In this document: one piece after another, positions 1-8,922 of the stretch
Position numbering within the stretch: position 1 is the first letter of the stretch
Layout: every line of letters starts with the position of its first letter
DNA from: Bacteroidaceae bacterium
GTDB lineage: Bacteria; Bacteroidota; Bacteroidia; Bacteroidales; Bacteroidaceae
Assembly: GCA_017534535.1 (NCBI GenBank)
Contig: JAFXVZ010000033.1
Coordinates: forward strand, 116,248-180,247
Direction: 5' to 3'
DNA length: 64,000 nucleotides
The notes under the pieces: model-generated
What the model was told of the DNA's origin: nothing
Seen by the model: only the letters and a program-made list of their open reading frames with translations
The model's database searches: none
Program-made: the position numbers and the translations under genes

Positions 1-127
1 AGCTATTGGTGCAGAAGCGGGTTTCGGCGGTCGTCGTACATTCCAAACTGAGGTGAAGCGACGTCTTGGTATCACACCACTTCAGTACCGTCAAGGTATG
101 GAAAGTGTCAGTGGTGCTAATAGTTGA
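1..127 (+). CDS. AraC-family transcriptional regulator, C-terminal end (partial)
   Basis: The window opens inside a gene whose last 41 codons are visible (frame starting at base 2, stop TGA at 125-127). The residues IGAEAGFGGRRTFQTEVKRR followed by LGITPLQYRQG match the second helix-turn-helix of AraC/XylS regulators, where a G-F-x-x-x-x-x-F-x-x-x-F/V-K-x-x-x-G-x-T-P-x-x-Y/F-R pattern is typical. Only this DNA-binding tail is present, so the sensor domain and the regulated pathway are unknown. It ends one base before the stop codon of the convergent membrane-protein gene. Confidence 0.8.
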   Translation, partial: AIGAEAGFGGRRTFQTEVKRRLGITPLQYRQGMESVSGANS

Positions 128-460
128 TTATTTTACCAAAACCCTTCTTTGTACCCAGGCATAGATAATGATGATAACGATGGTGGGAATCTCCAACGGC
201 AAATTGGCCAAACCTGATTCTGGACCGAAGATCAAGAAAGACAAAACAGGCACAATGCTGGAAATAAGAATGTAAAGTGCCATCCAAATACCGACCTGAC
301 GCAACCGACCGCGATAACTGATGGCTATCAGACTGCCCAACGGCAGATAGACCAGCATCAGCGAAATACTAATGGGCAATCCTATGGAATACATGATAGC
401 GGGAATCAAAATAGTGAAAAAGCCTGCCAAGTTAAGTGCTATAACTAACCACCACCATTT
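128..460 (-). CDS. C-terminal part of a membrane protein, in the -1 frame relative to the upstream part
   Basis: This open frame encodes about 110 residues with four likely membrane segments (WWWLVIALNLAGFF, ISLMLVYLPLGSLIAI, MALYILISSIVPVLSFLIF, IPTIVIIIIYAW) and a basic tail VQRRVLVK. It has no convincing start of its own: the frame stays open up to 616, but there it only overlaps the hydrophobic N-terminal gene in another register. Its reading begins naturally at the run TTTAAAAAATGG, exactly where the 445-735 frame ends, so the two probably form one protein of about 202 residues with six membrane segments. Either one A has been lost from the run (6 instead of 7), or a -1 ribosomal frameshift joins them. 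The family was not recognised. Confidence 0.55.
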   Translation of the reverse strand, partial: KWWWLVIALNLAGFFTILIPAIMYSIGLPISISLMLVYLPLGSLIAISYRGRLRQVGIWMALYILISSIVPVLSFLIFGPESGLANLPLEIPTIVIIIIYAWVQRRVLVK

Positions 461-735
461 TTTAAAGGTCGATACAGCGACTTCATGCCTCGCAGAAGTC
501 CAATGTACATTACCATAGCACCTAATGTCTGGATGAATGCCAAGGCTGTTGAAGCATGATTTTCCATCCAATGCATCAATGGCGTCCAGTTGCAAGCAGC
601 TTGTATAAGGTAACACACAAATGCCAGTTCTATCAGCCAGCGAGGCAATCCACTCTCCACGTGATCCACGTCGTACTTACTTTCAATACTCTCCGCCATC
701 TCAGTGGTACACTTATTCTGTTCTTTATTCTCCAT
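445..735 (-). CDS. N-terminal part of a membrane protein (unknown family), ends at a slippery run
   Basis: Ninety-six codons starting with MENKEQNKC, a hydrophilic acidic segment of about 30 residues, then two likely membrane helices (LPRWLIELAFVCYLIQAAC and ALAFIQTLGAMVMYIGLLRG). The frame closes with RPLKNGGG directly after the heptamer T TTA AAA (minus strand 466-460), which is in the phase required for -1 slippage. Continuing in the -1 frame gives RPLKKWWWLVIALN and four further membrane segments. A TACCTTTG promoter element lies about 25 bases upstream, so the gene is likely transcribed. The function is not recognised. Confidence 0.6.
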   Translation of the reverse strand: MENKEQNKCTTEMAESIESKYDVDHVESGLPRWLIELAFVCYLIQAACNWTPLMHWMENHASTALAFIQTLGAMVMYIGLLRGMKSLYRPLKNGGG

Positions 736-759
736 ACCATTTCTTATTATAATCTAAAG

Positions 760-767
760 CAAAGGTA
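760..767 (-). promoter_or_regulatory. Promoter -7 element TACCTTTG of the 735-128 membrane-protein gene
   Basis: On the minus strand the sequence reads TACCTTTG, matching the Bacteroidetes -7 consensus TAnnTTTG, about 25 bases before the start codon at 735. A TTG lies 18 bases further upstream (786-788), slightly closer than the usual 19-21. Confidence 0.55.
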
Positions 768-896
768 CAACATTTTCTAGATTGTCAAGAACCAAAAGGG
801 TATAAAAAATCAACAATTCTGCGCATAATTGATAATCCTGCGCAACAACTCTGACTACTTTTTTTGCTGTTTTCCTATTATTTCATTTGATAGCAG

Positions 897-904
897 TATC
901 TTTG
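897..904 (+). promoter_or_regulatory. Promoter -7 element TATCTTTG upstream of the proline iminopeptidase
   Basis: TATCTTTG fits the TAnnTTTG consensus and ends 26 bases before the ATG at 931. This argues that the reading frame's earlier start at 829 is not used. No TTTG at the ideal 19-21 base distance is visible. Confidence 0.5.
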
Positions 905-930
905 TAAAGAAAAATGAAGCAACACTATTT

Positions 931-1815
931 ATGAGCCCAAGAGTCACTGAAGGCTACATGCCATTTATGGAGTACCAAACCTACTATCGTATAGTGGGTG
1001 AAGCATCGGGGAAAACACCCCTACTGTTGCTCCATGGTGGCCCTGGCAGCACGCATAACTATTTCGAGGTACTTGACAGCATTGCTGATACAGGGCGACA
1101 AGTCATTTCTTACGACCAAATAGGTTGTGGTAACTCCTATCTCGACGGCCATCCAGAACTGTGGACGCAAAAAACATGGATAGACGAACTCATTGCCATC
1201 CGTGAATACCTGCATCTGGACACAGTCCATATACTTGGACAGTCGTGGGGAGCCATGCAGGCAATTGCCTATGTGATAGACCACCAGCCTCAGGGAGTCA
1301 AGTCACTGATACTTTCATCTGGTCATGCCTCCAGCAGTTTGTGGGCAAGTGAACAGCACCGCCTCATCAAATATCTGTCAGCAGAAGACCAGGAAGCGAT
1401 AAGTCGTGCAGAAGCTACAGGCAATTGGGACGACCCCGCCTACCTGTGTGCCAACGAGCATTACTTTAAGCAGTTTGTCATCAGTGTCGATGAACACTCG
1501 CCCGAGTGCATCAAGCGCCCCAAGCGCTCTGGTACTGAAGCCTACCTCTATGGTTGGGGTCCCAATGAGTATCAACCTCTTGGCAACTTGAAAGACTTTG
1601 AGTACACTGACAGGCTAAACCAGATTGTTCAGCCAACACTCATCTGCAGTGGCACGAGCGACATCTGCACCCCTGTAGTTGCAGCATCACTCTATGAGCA
1701 TATACCTCACAGTCGATGGCATCTGTTCCGGCATGCCCGTCACACCTGCTTCATCGATGCTCATGAGGAGTATTGCCAAGTGCTCATCCGCTGGCTGCAG
1801 GAGAATGATATGTAA
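931..1815 (+). CDS. Proline iminopeptidase-like alpha/beta hydrolase (family S33)
   Basis: A 294-residue alpha/beta hydrolase beginning MSPRVTEGYM. The oxyanion-hole motif HGGPGSTHNYFE, the nucleophile elbow GQSWGAMQA, the acid in the CSGTSD region and the late histidine in HARHTCFID fit proline iminopeptidases, which release N-terminal proline from peptides. The sequence DQIGCGNSYL corresponds to the family motif DQRGxGxS. No signal peptide is seen, so it probably acts in the cytoplasm. The start at 931 is preferred over an in-frame ATG at 829 because the promoter element lies between them. Related aminoacyl peptidases are the main alternative. Confidence 0.8.
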   Translation: MSPRVTEGYMPFMEYQTYYRIVGEASGKTPLLLLHGGPGSTHNYFEVLDSIADTGRQVISYDQIGCGNSYLDGHPELWTQKTWIDELIAIREYLHLDTVHILGQSWGAMQAIAYVIDHQPQGVKSLILSSGHASSSLWASEQHRLIKYLSAEDQEAISRAEATGNWDDPAYLCANEHYFKQFVISVDEHSPECIKRPKRSGTEAYLYGWGPNEYQPLGNLKDFEYTDRLNQIVQPTLICSGTSDICTPVVAASLYEHIPHSRWHLFRHARHTCFIDAHEEYCQVLIRWLQENDM

Positions 1816-1857
1816 ATACTTAGCAAGAAGAAATATAAATTATAATAATTAATAAAC

Positions 1858-2637
1858 ATGAAATTAAGAAATGTATTAGCATTTGTCGTGGGGTTGACAA
1901 TGACTTTGCCAGCAAGTGCACAGTGGAGCAGCTGGGACACCCAGAGGGTTATCAGTGGCGTATTCGGCACAGCTAATGCCGCTATACAGTCGGCGGAACG
2001 TAAAAAGGAGATGGAGATTCTTGCTCGCCAGAAGGTTGAGTTTGAGCAGAGTTATCAGGACGCTTTGACAGAGGCCAAAGCTTATGAGGCCGACGAGGAG
2101 TGGGAGGAAGCCCTTGAGAAATATGAGGAAGCTGCCAAGTTGAACTGCAAGTACGGCTACTCCGATCAGCACACATTGTCCAGGAAGATTTCCAGCCTCT
2201 ATGTAAAAGGTGGTCGTGAGGATGACGGACCCAGCATCTTGCACAATGACGATGTGACGCTTGCAGACTATTCCTCTTACCGTTATATGCGTGAGAATCC
2301 CATTTACGTGAATAAGAAAAAGGCACAGAATATTAAGATATTGCGAGTGGCTTGCTCAAGCACGGAAACTCGTGTTGAGATGGAGTACGAAGCCGGCAGT
2401 AGTAACGCAGGTCTAAACATCAAGGGCTCAACTTATATTAAAGGTAACAAGGGGGGTAAACTTGATTTGATTGGTGTTCAGAATATTACAATGTATCCTG
2501 CCAATACAGTCATTCCATGGCCCTACCAAAAACTACGCTTTGCCCTGATTTTTGAAGCCCTGCCCGTTGATGCCTCGGATTTTGACCTAATAGAACCCTC
2601 TTCCGTTTGGCAGTTCAAAGATATCAAGTGCAAGTAA
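1858..2637 (+). CDS. Exported protein with TPR-like helical segment, unknown function
   Basis: A 259-residue protein with a clear signal peptide (MKLRNVLAFVVGLTMTLPASAQ). Residues about 40-115 are charged and helical (ERKKEMEILARQKVEFEQ, then EEWEEALEKYEEAAKLN), which resembles a tetratricopeptide unit. The remainder, from about residue 130, looks like a beta-rich domain with VEMEYEAGSSNAGLNIKGST. I recognise no named family. It starts 42 bases after the iminopeptidase stop and is followed 21 bases later by a lipoprotein gene; both end at the terminator at 3204-3236, so they probably share a transcript and may both act in the envelope. Confidence 0.6.
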   Translation: MKLRNVLAFVVGLTMTLPASAQWSSWDTQRVISGVFGTANAAIQSAERKKEMEILARQKVEFEQSYQDALTEAKAYEADEEWEEALEKYEEAAKLNCKYGYSDQHTLSRKISSLYVKGGREDDGPSILHNDDVTLADYSSYRYMRENPIYVNKKKAQNIKILRVACSSTETRVEMEYEAGSSNAGLNIKGSTYIKGNKGGKLDLIGVQNITMYPANTVIPWPYQKLRFALIFEALPVDASDFDLIEPSSVWQFKDIKCK

Positions 2638-2658
2638 CAAATTTTTTATAATAGGTAT

Positions 2659-3183
2659 ATGAGAAAGAATTTAATGTGGATGTTGACCGCCATCCTTTTC
2701 TGCGGTCTTACAGCAACAGTATTGAGTTCATGTAGTAAGGACAGCGACAGTTCATCAACTGGCGGCGGTGGTGGCGGTGGCGCTGATGCAGCTGTTGGTA
2801 TGAATGTATCCTATTCAATACAAGTAGGTGCAATTACTAATGAGGGCTATACTATAAAGGTAGAATATACCGATGCAGACGGTAAGTCTAAATCAGAAGT
2901 CATTACCGATAAGTTCTCAAAGGATGTTACTATTAAAGGCGTGCCTTGCAGCGCAACATTAATTATTACTGCTACGCCTAAAGAGAACTTGACTGGCGAT
3001 AAGTACGACATAGAGTATATCTACAAGATGACGGGTGTAGCCGTTAATTCTAAGGGAAAGGAATTTGGCACCTTGAAGCCTAAATCTGAAACAGTGATAC
3101 AACATGGTATAACAAAAGACAAAATGAAGGTATTTACAAAAGAAGCCACCATAAACTGTACATCTTCTGGCGTAACCCCATAA
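2659..3183 (+). CDS. Lipoprotein with glycine-rich linker, unknown function
   Basis: A 174-residue protein with a lipoprotein signal (hydrophobic stretch, then VLSSC with the lipidated Cys at residue 25). The mature end starts SKDSDSSST, followed by a run of seven glycines. The rest resembles a single immunoglobulin-like beta domain (YSIQVGAITNEGYTIKVEYT). An Asp two residues after SK could influence surface display, but this is uncertain. No family was recognised. It closes the transcription unit that contains the exported protein at 1858-2637. Confidence 0.6.
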   Translation: MRKNLMWMLTAILFCGLTATVLSSCSKDSDSSSTGGGGGGGADAAVGMNVSYSIQVGAITNEGYTIKVEYTDADGKSKSEVITDKFSKDVTIKGVPCSATLIITATPKENLTGDKYDIEYIYKMTGVAVNSKGKEFGTLKPKSETVIQHGITKDKMKVFTKEATINCTSSGVTP

Positions 3184-3203
3184 GTCATATTTATAAAAAG
3201 TGC

Positions 3204-3236
3204 GCACCCATTAATCTGTAATGGGTGCTTTTTTTT
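3204..3236 (+). terminator. Rho-independent terminator after the lipoprotein gene
   Basis: A perfect 10-bp stem GCACCCATTA / TAATGGGTGC with a 5-base loop is followed by eight T residues, 21 bases after the stop at 3183. On the minus strand it could also stop read-through from lepA, although its T tail there is weaker. Confidence 0.9.
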
Positions 3237-3249
3237 GCGGTTTTCCTGA

Positions 3250-5031
3250 TTAATCCAGCTTCAGCACAGCGAGGAAGGCCTTCTGTGGCACTTCCACATT
3301 GCCAATCTGCTTCATGCGCTTCTTGCCTCGCTTCTGCTTCTCCAACAGCTTGCGCTTACGGCTAACATCACCTCCGTAACACTTGGCGGTAACGTCCTTG
3401 CGCACCTGCTTGATGGTCTCACGGGCAATGATCTTGGCACCGATGGCTGCCTGTACGGCAATATCGAACTGCTGGCGGGGGATGAGCTCCTTCAGCTTCT
3501 CACACATACGGCGTCCCAGGTCGTAGGCGTTGCTCTCGTGGGTGAGGGTGGAGAGGGCATCGACAGGCTCGCCATTGAGCAGGATGTCGAGCTTGATGAG
3601 CTTGGAAGGACGGAAACCGTTGGGGTGGTAGTCGAAGGAGGCATAACCCTTGGAGATGCTCTTGAGCTTGTCGTAGAAGTCAATCACAATCTCTCCCAAC
3701 GGAATGTCGTAATAGATCTCTACACGGTTACCACTGACATACTCCTGCTTCACCAGTTCGCCACGCTTGCCTAAGCAGAGCGTCATGATAGGACCGATAT
3801 AGTCGGTGGCGGTGATGATGCTGGCACGTATATAGGGCTCGTCGATATGGTCGATGGTGGTGGGGTCGGGCATGGATCCCGGGTTGTGTACCTCGGTCAT
3901 CACACCATGCTTGTCGTAGATGTTGTAGCTTACGTTAGGCACGGTGGTAATGACATCCATGTCGAACTCTCGGTCCAGACGCTCCTGCACAATCTCCATG
4001 TGGAGCAATCCGAGGAAGCCACAACGGAAACCGAAGCCGAGGGCAACGGATGACTCTGCCTGGAAGGTGAGGGCCGCATCGTTGAGCTGCAACTTCTCCA
4101 AGCTGGCACGCAGGTTCTCGTAGTCTTCGGGAGAGATGGGATAGACGCCTGCAAACACCATGGGCTTCACCTCTTCGAAGCCTGAGATGGCTTTGTCGCA
4201 CGGACGGGCTATGTGGGTGATGGTATCGCCCACGCGTACCTCGGTGGAGGTCTTGATGCCACTGATGATATAGCCTACGTCGCCTGTACGCAACTCGTTG
4301 CGGGGTATCATGTCCATCTTGAGCACACCCACCTCGTCGGCATCGTATTCCTTGCCAGTATTGAAGAACTTCACCTTGTCGCCCTTATGGATGACACCGT
4401 TCACCACCTTGAAATAGGCGATGATGCCTCGGAAGGAGTTGAAGACGGAGTCGAAGATGAGTGCCTGCAACGGAGCGTCCTCGTCGCCTTCGGGATGAGG
4501 CACACGCTCGACGATGGCATTCAGTATCTCTTCTACACCCAAGCCTGTACGGGCACTGGCACGGATGATGTCTTTGCGGTCACAACCCAACAGCTCGACA
4601 ATCTCGTCCTCCACCTCGTCGGGCATGGCGTTAGGCATGTCGCACTTGTTGATGATGGGGATGATTTCGAGGTCGTGCTCCAACGCCATATAGAGGTTGG
4701 AGATGGTTTGTGCCTGCACTCCCTGACTGGCATCGACCACCAACAGGGCTCCTTCGCAGGCGGCGATGCTACGGCTCACCTCATAGCTGAAGTCCACGTG
4801 TCCCGGAGTGTCAATGAGGTTGAGGATGTAGTTCTCACCCTTGTACTGGTACTCCATCTGGATGGCGTGGCTCTTGATGGTGATGCCTCGCTCTTTCTCC
4901 AGCTCCATGTCGTCGAGCATCTGTCCCTCGGTAATCTGTATGGTGTGGGTGAACTCCAGCAGACGGTCTGCCAGGGTGCTCTTGCCATGATCGATATGGG
5001 CGATGATGCAGAAGTTTCGGATATTTTTCAT
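3250..5031 (-). CDS. lepA: Elongation factor 4 (LepA), ribosome-associated GTPase
   Basis: A 593-residue translational GTPase matching the usual LepA length. The P-loop is [14 protein letters not shown], switch II reads [15 protein letters not shown], and the base-specificity motif is NKCDMPNA. The C-terminus has the LepA-specific basic domain ([38 protein letters not shown]). The factor acts on ribosomes to correct faulty translocation or assist initiation. I place the start at the ATG at 5031, which overlaps the map stop codon as ATGA; a TTG two codons earlier is in frame but less likely. It is probably co-transcribed with map from the promoter at 5909-5940. Confidence 0.97.
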   Translation of the reverse strand: MKNIRNFCIIAHIDHGKSTLADRLLEFTHTIQITEGQMLDDMELEKERGITIKSHAIQMEYQYKGENYILNLIDTPGHVDFSYEVSRSIAACEGALLVVDASQGVQAQTISNLYMALEHDLEIIPIINKCDMPNAMPDEVEDEIVELLGCDRKDIIRASARTGLGVEEILNAIVERVPHPEGDEDAPLQALIFDSVFNSFRGIIAYFKVVNGVIHKGDKVKFFNTGKEYDADEVGVLKMDMIPRNELRTGDVGYIISGIKTSTEVRVGDTITHIARPCDKAISGFEEVKPMVFAGVYPISPEDYENLRASLEKLQLNDAALTFQAESSVALGFGFRCGFLGLLHMEIVQERLDREFDMDVITTVPNVSYNIYDKHGVMTEVHNPGSMPDPTTIDHIDEPYIRASIITATDYIGPIMTLCLGKRGELVKQEYVSGNRVEIYYDIPLGEIVIDFYDKLKSISKGYASFDYHPNGFRPSKLIKLDILLNGEPVDALSTLTHESNAYDLGRRMCEKLKELIPRQQFDIAVQAAIGAKIIARETIKQVRKDVTAKCYGGDVSRKRKLLEKQKRGKKRMKQIGNVEVPQKAFLAVLKLD

Positions 5032-5888
5032 TCGCAAATAATCTCGTTACCTGTTTCTGTAATCAAAATGTGGCTCTCCCATTGTGCTGATGGCAGGCCG
5101 TCTTCGGTGCAAACCGTCCAACCGTCATCCTCGTCGATGAACACCTGGTACTTGCCCATGTTGATCATCGGCTCGATGGTGAAGGTCATGCCCGGCACCA
5201 GTACCATGCCTGTGCCTGCCTTACCGAAGTGGTTGACATTGGGTTCTTCGTGGAACTTCACACCACAACCGTGTCCGCACAAGTCGCGTACCACACTGAA
5301 GCCGTTGCTCTCGGCATGTTGCTGGATGGCTTCGCCTATGTCGCCCAAGCGAGCCCAAGGCTTAGCTATCTCCACACCAATATCACGGCACTCCTTGGCC
5401 ACACGCACCAACTTCTGGTTCTCTTCGCTCACATTGCCAATCATGAACATACGACTGGCATCGGCATAGTATCCTTTGTAGATGGTGGTCAGGTCAACAT
5501 TCACGATGTCGCCGTCCTTGATGACCTCGTGTATGCTGGGGATACCATGACACACCACATCGTTGATGCTGATGCATGAACTCTTGGGGAAGCCCTCATA
5601 CTGGAAGGGGGCAGGGATGGCGTCGTGGTCGGTGGTGAAGGCATATACGGCGTGGTCGAGCTCAGCAGTGGTAACGCCTTCTTTCACCAATGGGGTGATG
5701 AAGTCAAGTAATGCTTGGTTGATCTTGCCTGCGGCACGGATGCCCTCTATCTGTTCTTTGGTACGGAGCAAGGTGCGCTTAGGCATGTGGTAACCACGAC
5801 GGATGCAGTCCTGCACCTTCTCTTCCACTTCCTTGCTATAGCCGTTGGGGGTATATTTGTTGCCCCCGAAAATTTTCTTCATACTCAT
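5028..5888 (-). CDS. map: Methionine aminopeptidase, type I
   Basis: A 286-residue enzyme that removes the initiator methionine from new proteins. The metal-binding residues are in [17 protein letters not shown] (two Asp), [12 protein letters not shown] (His), [10 protein letters not shown] (Glu) and QWESHILIT (Glu). An N-terminal extension of about 40 residues ([16 protein letters not shown] onwards) precedes the catalytic domain, which starts around [17 protein letters not shown]. The gene overlaps lepA by four bases. It has its own canonical promoter just upstream. Confidence 0.95.
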   Translation of the reverse strand: MSMKKIFGGNKYTPNGYSKEVEEKVQDCIRRGYHMPKRTLLRTKEQIEGIRAAGKINQALLDFITPLVKEGVTTAELDHAVYAFTTDHDAIPAPFQYEGFPKSSCISINDVVCHGIPSIHEVIKDGDIVNVDLTTIYKGYYADASRMFMIGNVSEENQKLVRVAKECRDIGVEIAKPWARLGDIGEAIQQHAESNGFSVVRDLCGHGCGVKFHEEPNVNHFGKAGTGMVLVPGMTFTIEPMINMGKYQVFIDEDDGWTVCTEDGLPSAQWESHILITETGNEIICE

Positions 5889-5908
5889 TGTTTCGTAAAT
5901 TTTGCCTG

Positions 5909-5940
5909 CAAAATTACAACTTTACAAGTTTATTCGCAAA
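5909..5940 (-). promoter_or_regulatory. Promoter of map-lepA (TTTG-20-TAATTTTG)
   Basis: On the minus strand TTTG (5940-5937) is followed after 20 bases by TAATTTTG (5916-5909), matching both Bacteroidetes promoter elements at the expected spacing. It lies 21 bases before the map start codon. Confidence 0.75.
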
Positions 5941-5950
5941 CAAAAACGAT

Positions 5951-8860
5951 TTAATCTCTGTTGATAAGGAATCGCAGGATGGATGCCATGATGTGCTCAC
6001 GCTCAACGGCATCGTTGATGGCCTCGAAGGGGAAACCCATAGAGAACGTATGATAGTCATTGCCCTTGTAGGCAACAGCGGCACTCTCGTTGGTGTCGGT
6101 ATAGACCATTGCCGTGAAGGCATCGCCTACGGCAGAGAGGATGTCGGCGGAACTGACGGCATAGCTCTGGGCATTCAGTGAGGCAGGCATCTTCACCGTG
6201 CGGTTCATGCCGTAAGCTCCCAGGATGCCACCTAATTTGCGATGGGGAGCAGCAAACTGGTACTTCAGGATGTTCTGGGTGAAGTCGGCTTCGGAGGTGC
6301 TTTGCATATCACTGCCGATATAGCTGCCACTGACGAAGACGTTGCCTCCTGCGGAGGTGTAGGCTTGGAGAATGTTCTGCATCTCGGGAGAGAAAGTCTT
6401 GTAACGCTGACCGAACAGAGGGTGGGCATTAGGGTCATCACGCTCCATGCCCAGGATATAGTCAATGGCTCCAAAACCTTCTGTGGAGACATAGCCTGCT
6501 TCCAATGCTTCGTCACTGGAGGAGGCAAAGCTGTAGAGTACAGCATTAGCGATGGCTTGTCCGTGCACAAAGGGATAGTCGAACATGTTGCCACCGAACG
6601 TGAGTCCTTCCCATTCTCTGCCACTGTCGCCACGCAGACTCTCGCGTGCCGTGCGACTGAAATTGCTCTGTCTGCCACCCGTAGAGATGTCGTAATGATA
6701 GGCCACACCCGGGTCAGCATCAAAGTCGAAACCAGCCTCCTCGTCGGTATTGATAACAGCAGGTGGTGCAATACGGTCGAAGCCGTTGACGATAAGCACC
6801 TTTGCCGTTTCCTGTGAGGATTTGTAGGCACTGAGGATTTCACTCGGCATGCTCTCACCTCCCTTGTTGATGGCGGTGACTTTGAACGAGTAGAGCACGT
6901 CGGGTTGAAGCTCGAAATTCAACGAGGTGTCGTTGACGCGGATACCATTGTCGAAGTCGCCATTGCCCATGCGGGTATATATAAGGTAAGCTTCGGGTTT
7001 GGCAGTAGGCTCCAACGGGTCTTCTGTAGGTTGCCAGCTGATCTGCAGGGTGTTGTCGCTACTGAACTGGGTGGTAAAATGGGTAACAGGCAGGGGTTGC
7101 ACCACATAGTCGTCGCCATGTTGCGTGGTGACGAATCGCAGTACGGCCTTGTAGATGGCACGTCCCAAGGTGAACTTGAAATTGGGGTCGTGGCCGTAAC
7201 GCATATCCTCAAAATTCTGGTGACTCAATGTCTCCAAGATGGCCGATGGCATGGCGGGCAGGCGTGTCTCGGAATAGTTGCGGTTCCACATGGCACGACG
7301 GCGCCAGTACTTGGGGTAGGTGGCTCGGATGTCGTTGATGACCTGTGTGTGCAGCAAGTCGGCCAAGTCGCGTGAAGCATAACGGTCAACACCGGAAGCC
7401 AACAAGCCCTCATTGAAATCTGTTGTATAGATGGCAAGCGAACCGAAGATACTGTCTTCCTTGGCAATACCGGCATCGCTATGGATGGAGAACACTGTCT
7501 CGAACGGCACCTTCATGCCTACCTCATCAGGGTTGAAGATAGAACCTCCAGAGAGGTAGTTCACTGTCTTGGAACGTACATTGATATCGTCGTTATAGTC
7601 GTTCTTACCTTCGTAGGTGGAGTAAATGCTGTCGTGCATGCCTGCCCATTGTGCCCAATAGCATGCACCTTCCAGATAACGGGGCATACCACTTGTTGAA
7701 CCACCTCTCAGCATGTTGCCCATGCCTCCGCCAAATCGTACGGCATCAGCAGTAACAATGCCTGTTTCCTTGCTCTCGTTGCTGAGTGTCACCATATTGG
7801 CAGGGGTACGGCCTTTCTGGAAAAAGAAAGTGCCCAGATAGACCCAGGTGCCTCCACCCATCTGCTGGTTCACCTGTACCTCGGTGACATTGCCTCCATG
7901 ATAGATATGATAATGGGCGTCAGACACACTTCGGGGCGTGGTTTGGTAACTTACATATACTGCATATTCGCCTGACTCGGGAATATCAGGTATCCATTGG
8001 ATGCGAGCATCACCTTCTTTCTCTGTGAAAGTATATCGGGCAGTACCTGACTTGAAGGGGTTCTCTCCATAATCATAGTTGCGTTTCCAATAGGCAAAGC
8101 CCGCACTGTCGCATTGCATCCAACTGGATTTATTGCTCTCTATTTCCTTGTATTCTGAGCGTGAGAACTGCATACCATCATTATCAACCACCACTTCGTG
8201 CCTCTGGATGTCCCTCTCACGGGGAGTATAAACCACAGCTCCTGCATTCTCCAACATCGGAATAACGAAAGGCAGGACGATGCTTTGCGTAAACTGGTCT
8301 TCGGTGGTGCCATACAGGCGTGGGCGTTGCCATCGCCACTCCTTGCGTTTGATATCGTAGTAGATGCCGTGACTTTGCCAGAGGGCAATATGGCGATTGC
8401 TCATGCCCTTGGTGGGAGTGAATGGGTGCGAAAGGTTCTTGGTCCAAGGATTTCCCTTGTATTCCAAACGACCAAACAAACGTTTGGCGTCTTTATCTGG
8501 ATTGTAATAGTTGGGTATCAGTTGCTCAATGGCACGCTCGCCACTGAGGATTGTAAGTTTATAGTTTTTCAGCTCTTGAGGAATTAGTTGATTGAAATCG
8601 TGGTAGAATTGCTGCACATTCTCTGTTCGAAGTGGGATGTAAGCAAGACGCAGATTGACAAATACATCTAGTTTTTTTGTATTATCGTCAATCTTGATGC
8701 TATCCACTGCTATTTTCTCCACCTTTACGTCTGGGTCCACGTAACCGCCGAGGTAATAGTTCAATTTCTCCAACAGGTCTTCCTGTGGAGTCTGAGCTGA
8801 TGAGCAAAGTATGCAACTCATCAATAGTAGTCCTGTCAGTATGTAGTTTTTAATACTCAT
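5951..8860 (-). CDS. Secreted multidomain N-acetylmuramoyl-L-alanine amidase with golvesin and Fn3 domains
   Basis: A 969-residue exported protein (signal peptide ending LLMSCILCSSAQ). An amidase_3-type zinc peptidase fold appears split around an insert. The first half includes ALWQSHGIYYD (candidate zinc His) near residue 160, and the second half includes FSIHSDAG (second His) and a conserved SAILETLSHQNF near residue 550. Between them, around residues 255-380, lies a golvesin-like domain (GFAYWKRNYDYG ... SGEYAVYVSYQ ... TWVYLGTFFFQKG). A fibronectin type III-like module follows near residues 600-690, then an extracellular domain of about 280 residues. Homologues are often labelled xanthan lyase because of the golvesin domain; I prefer a peptidoglycan amidase role. 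The downstream hairpin at 8874-8890 separates it from the acyltransferase gene. Confidence 0.75.
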   Translation of the reverse strand: MSIKNYILTGLLLMSCILCSSAQTPQEDLLEKLNYYLGGYVDPDVKVEKIAVDSIKIDDNTKKLDVFVNLRLAYIPLRTENVQQFYHDFNQLIPQELKNYKLTILSGERAIEQLIPNYYNPDKDAKRLFGRLEYKGNPWTKNLSHPFTPTKGMSNRHIALWQSHGIYYDIKRKEWRWQRPRLYGTTEDQFTQSIVLPFVIPMLENAGAVVYTPRERDIQRHEVVVDNDGMQFSRSEYKEIESNKSSWMQCDSAGFAYWKRNYDYGENPFKSGTARYTFTEKEGDARIQWIPDIPESGEYAVYVSYQTTPRSVSDAHYHIYHGGNVTEVQVNQQMGGGTWVYLGTFFFQKGRTPANMVTLSNESKETGIVTADAVRFGGGMGNMLRGGSTSGMPRYLEGACYWAQWAGMHDSIYSTYEGKNDYNDDINVRSKTVNYLSGGSIFNPDEVGMKVPFETVFSIHSDAGIAKEDSIFGSLAIYTTDFNEGLLASGVDRYASRDLADLLHTQVINDIRATYPKYWRRRAMWNRNYSETRLPAMPSAILETLSHQNFEDMRYGHDPNFKFTLGRAIYKAVLRFVTTQHGDDYVVQPLPVTHFTTQFSSDNTLQISWQPTEDPLEPTAKPEAYLIYTRMGNGDFDNGIRVNDTSLNFELQPDVLYSFKVTAINKGGESMPSEILSAYKSSQETAKVLIVNGFDRIAPPAVINTDEEAGFDFDADPGVAYHYDISTGGRQSNFSRTARESLRGDSGREWEGLTFGGNMFDYPFVHGQAIANAVLYSFASSSDEALEAGYVSTEGFGAIDYILGMERDDPNAHPLFGQRYKTFSPEMQNILQAYTSAGGNVFVSGSYIGSDMQSTSEADFTQNILKYQFAAPHRKLGGILGAYGMNRTVKMPASLNAQSYAVSSADILSAVGDAFTAMVYTDTNESAAVAYKGNDYHTFSMGFPFEAINDAVEREHIMASILRFLINRD

Positions 8861-8862
8861 CT

Positions 8863-8898
8863 GTTAATTGATAATCTCGCAAAGCGAGATGTTAATTG
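8863..8898. repeat. Hairpin ATCTCGC-aaa-GCGAGAT between two copies of GTTAATTG
   Basis: A perfect 7-bp stem (8874-8880 with 8884-8890) is bracketed by direct repeats GTTAATTG at 8863-8870 and 8891-8898. It lies in the 62-base gap between the amidase start and the end of the acyltransferase gene. No T tail follows on either strand, so it is not a typical terminator. Confidence 0.5.
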
Positions 8899-8922
8899 TC
8901 AAGGTTTCTTGCGACTTGTCAA

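Noticed and set aside
445-616. Independent ATG start at 616 for the C-terminal membrane fragment
   Set aside because: The added residues up to the slippery run are not hydrophobic or domain-like and overlap the N-terminal fragment throughout; joining at the A-run gives a sensible membrane protein.
4213-5469. A long plus-strand open frame of 418 codons
   Set aside because: It is antisense to lepA and map, both unmistakable; its His/Asp/Val-rich composition is what the complement of biased codons gives.
6242-6858. Overlapping open frames on both strands of nearly 200 codons
   Set aside because: They lie inside the amidase/golvesin gene in other frames and have low-complexity compositions without domains or start signals.
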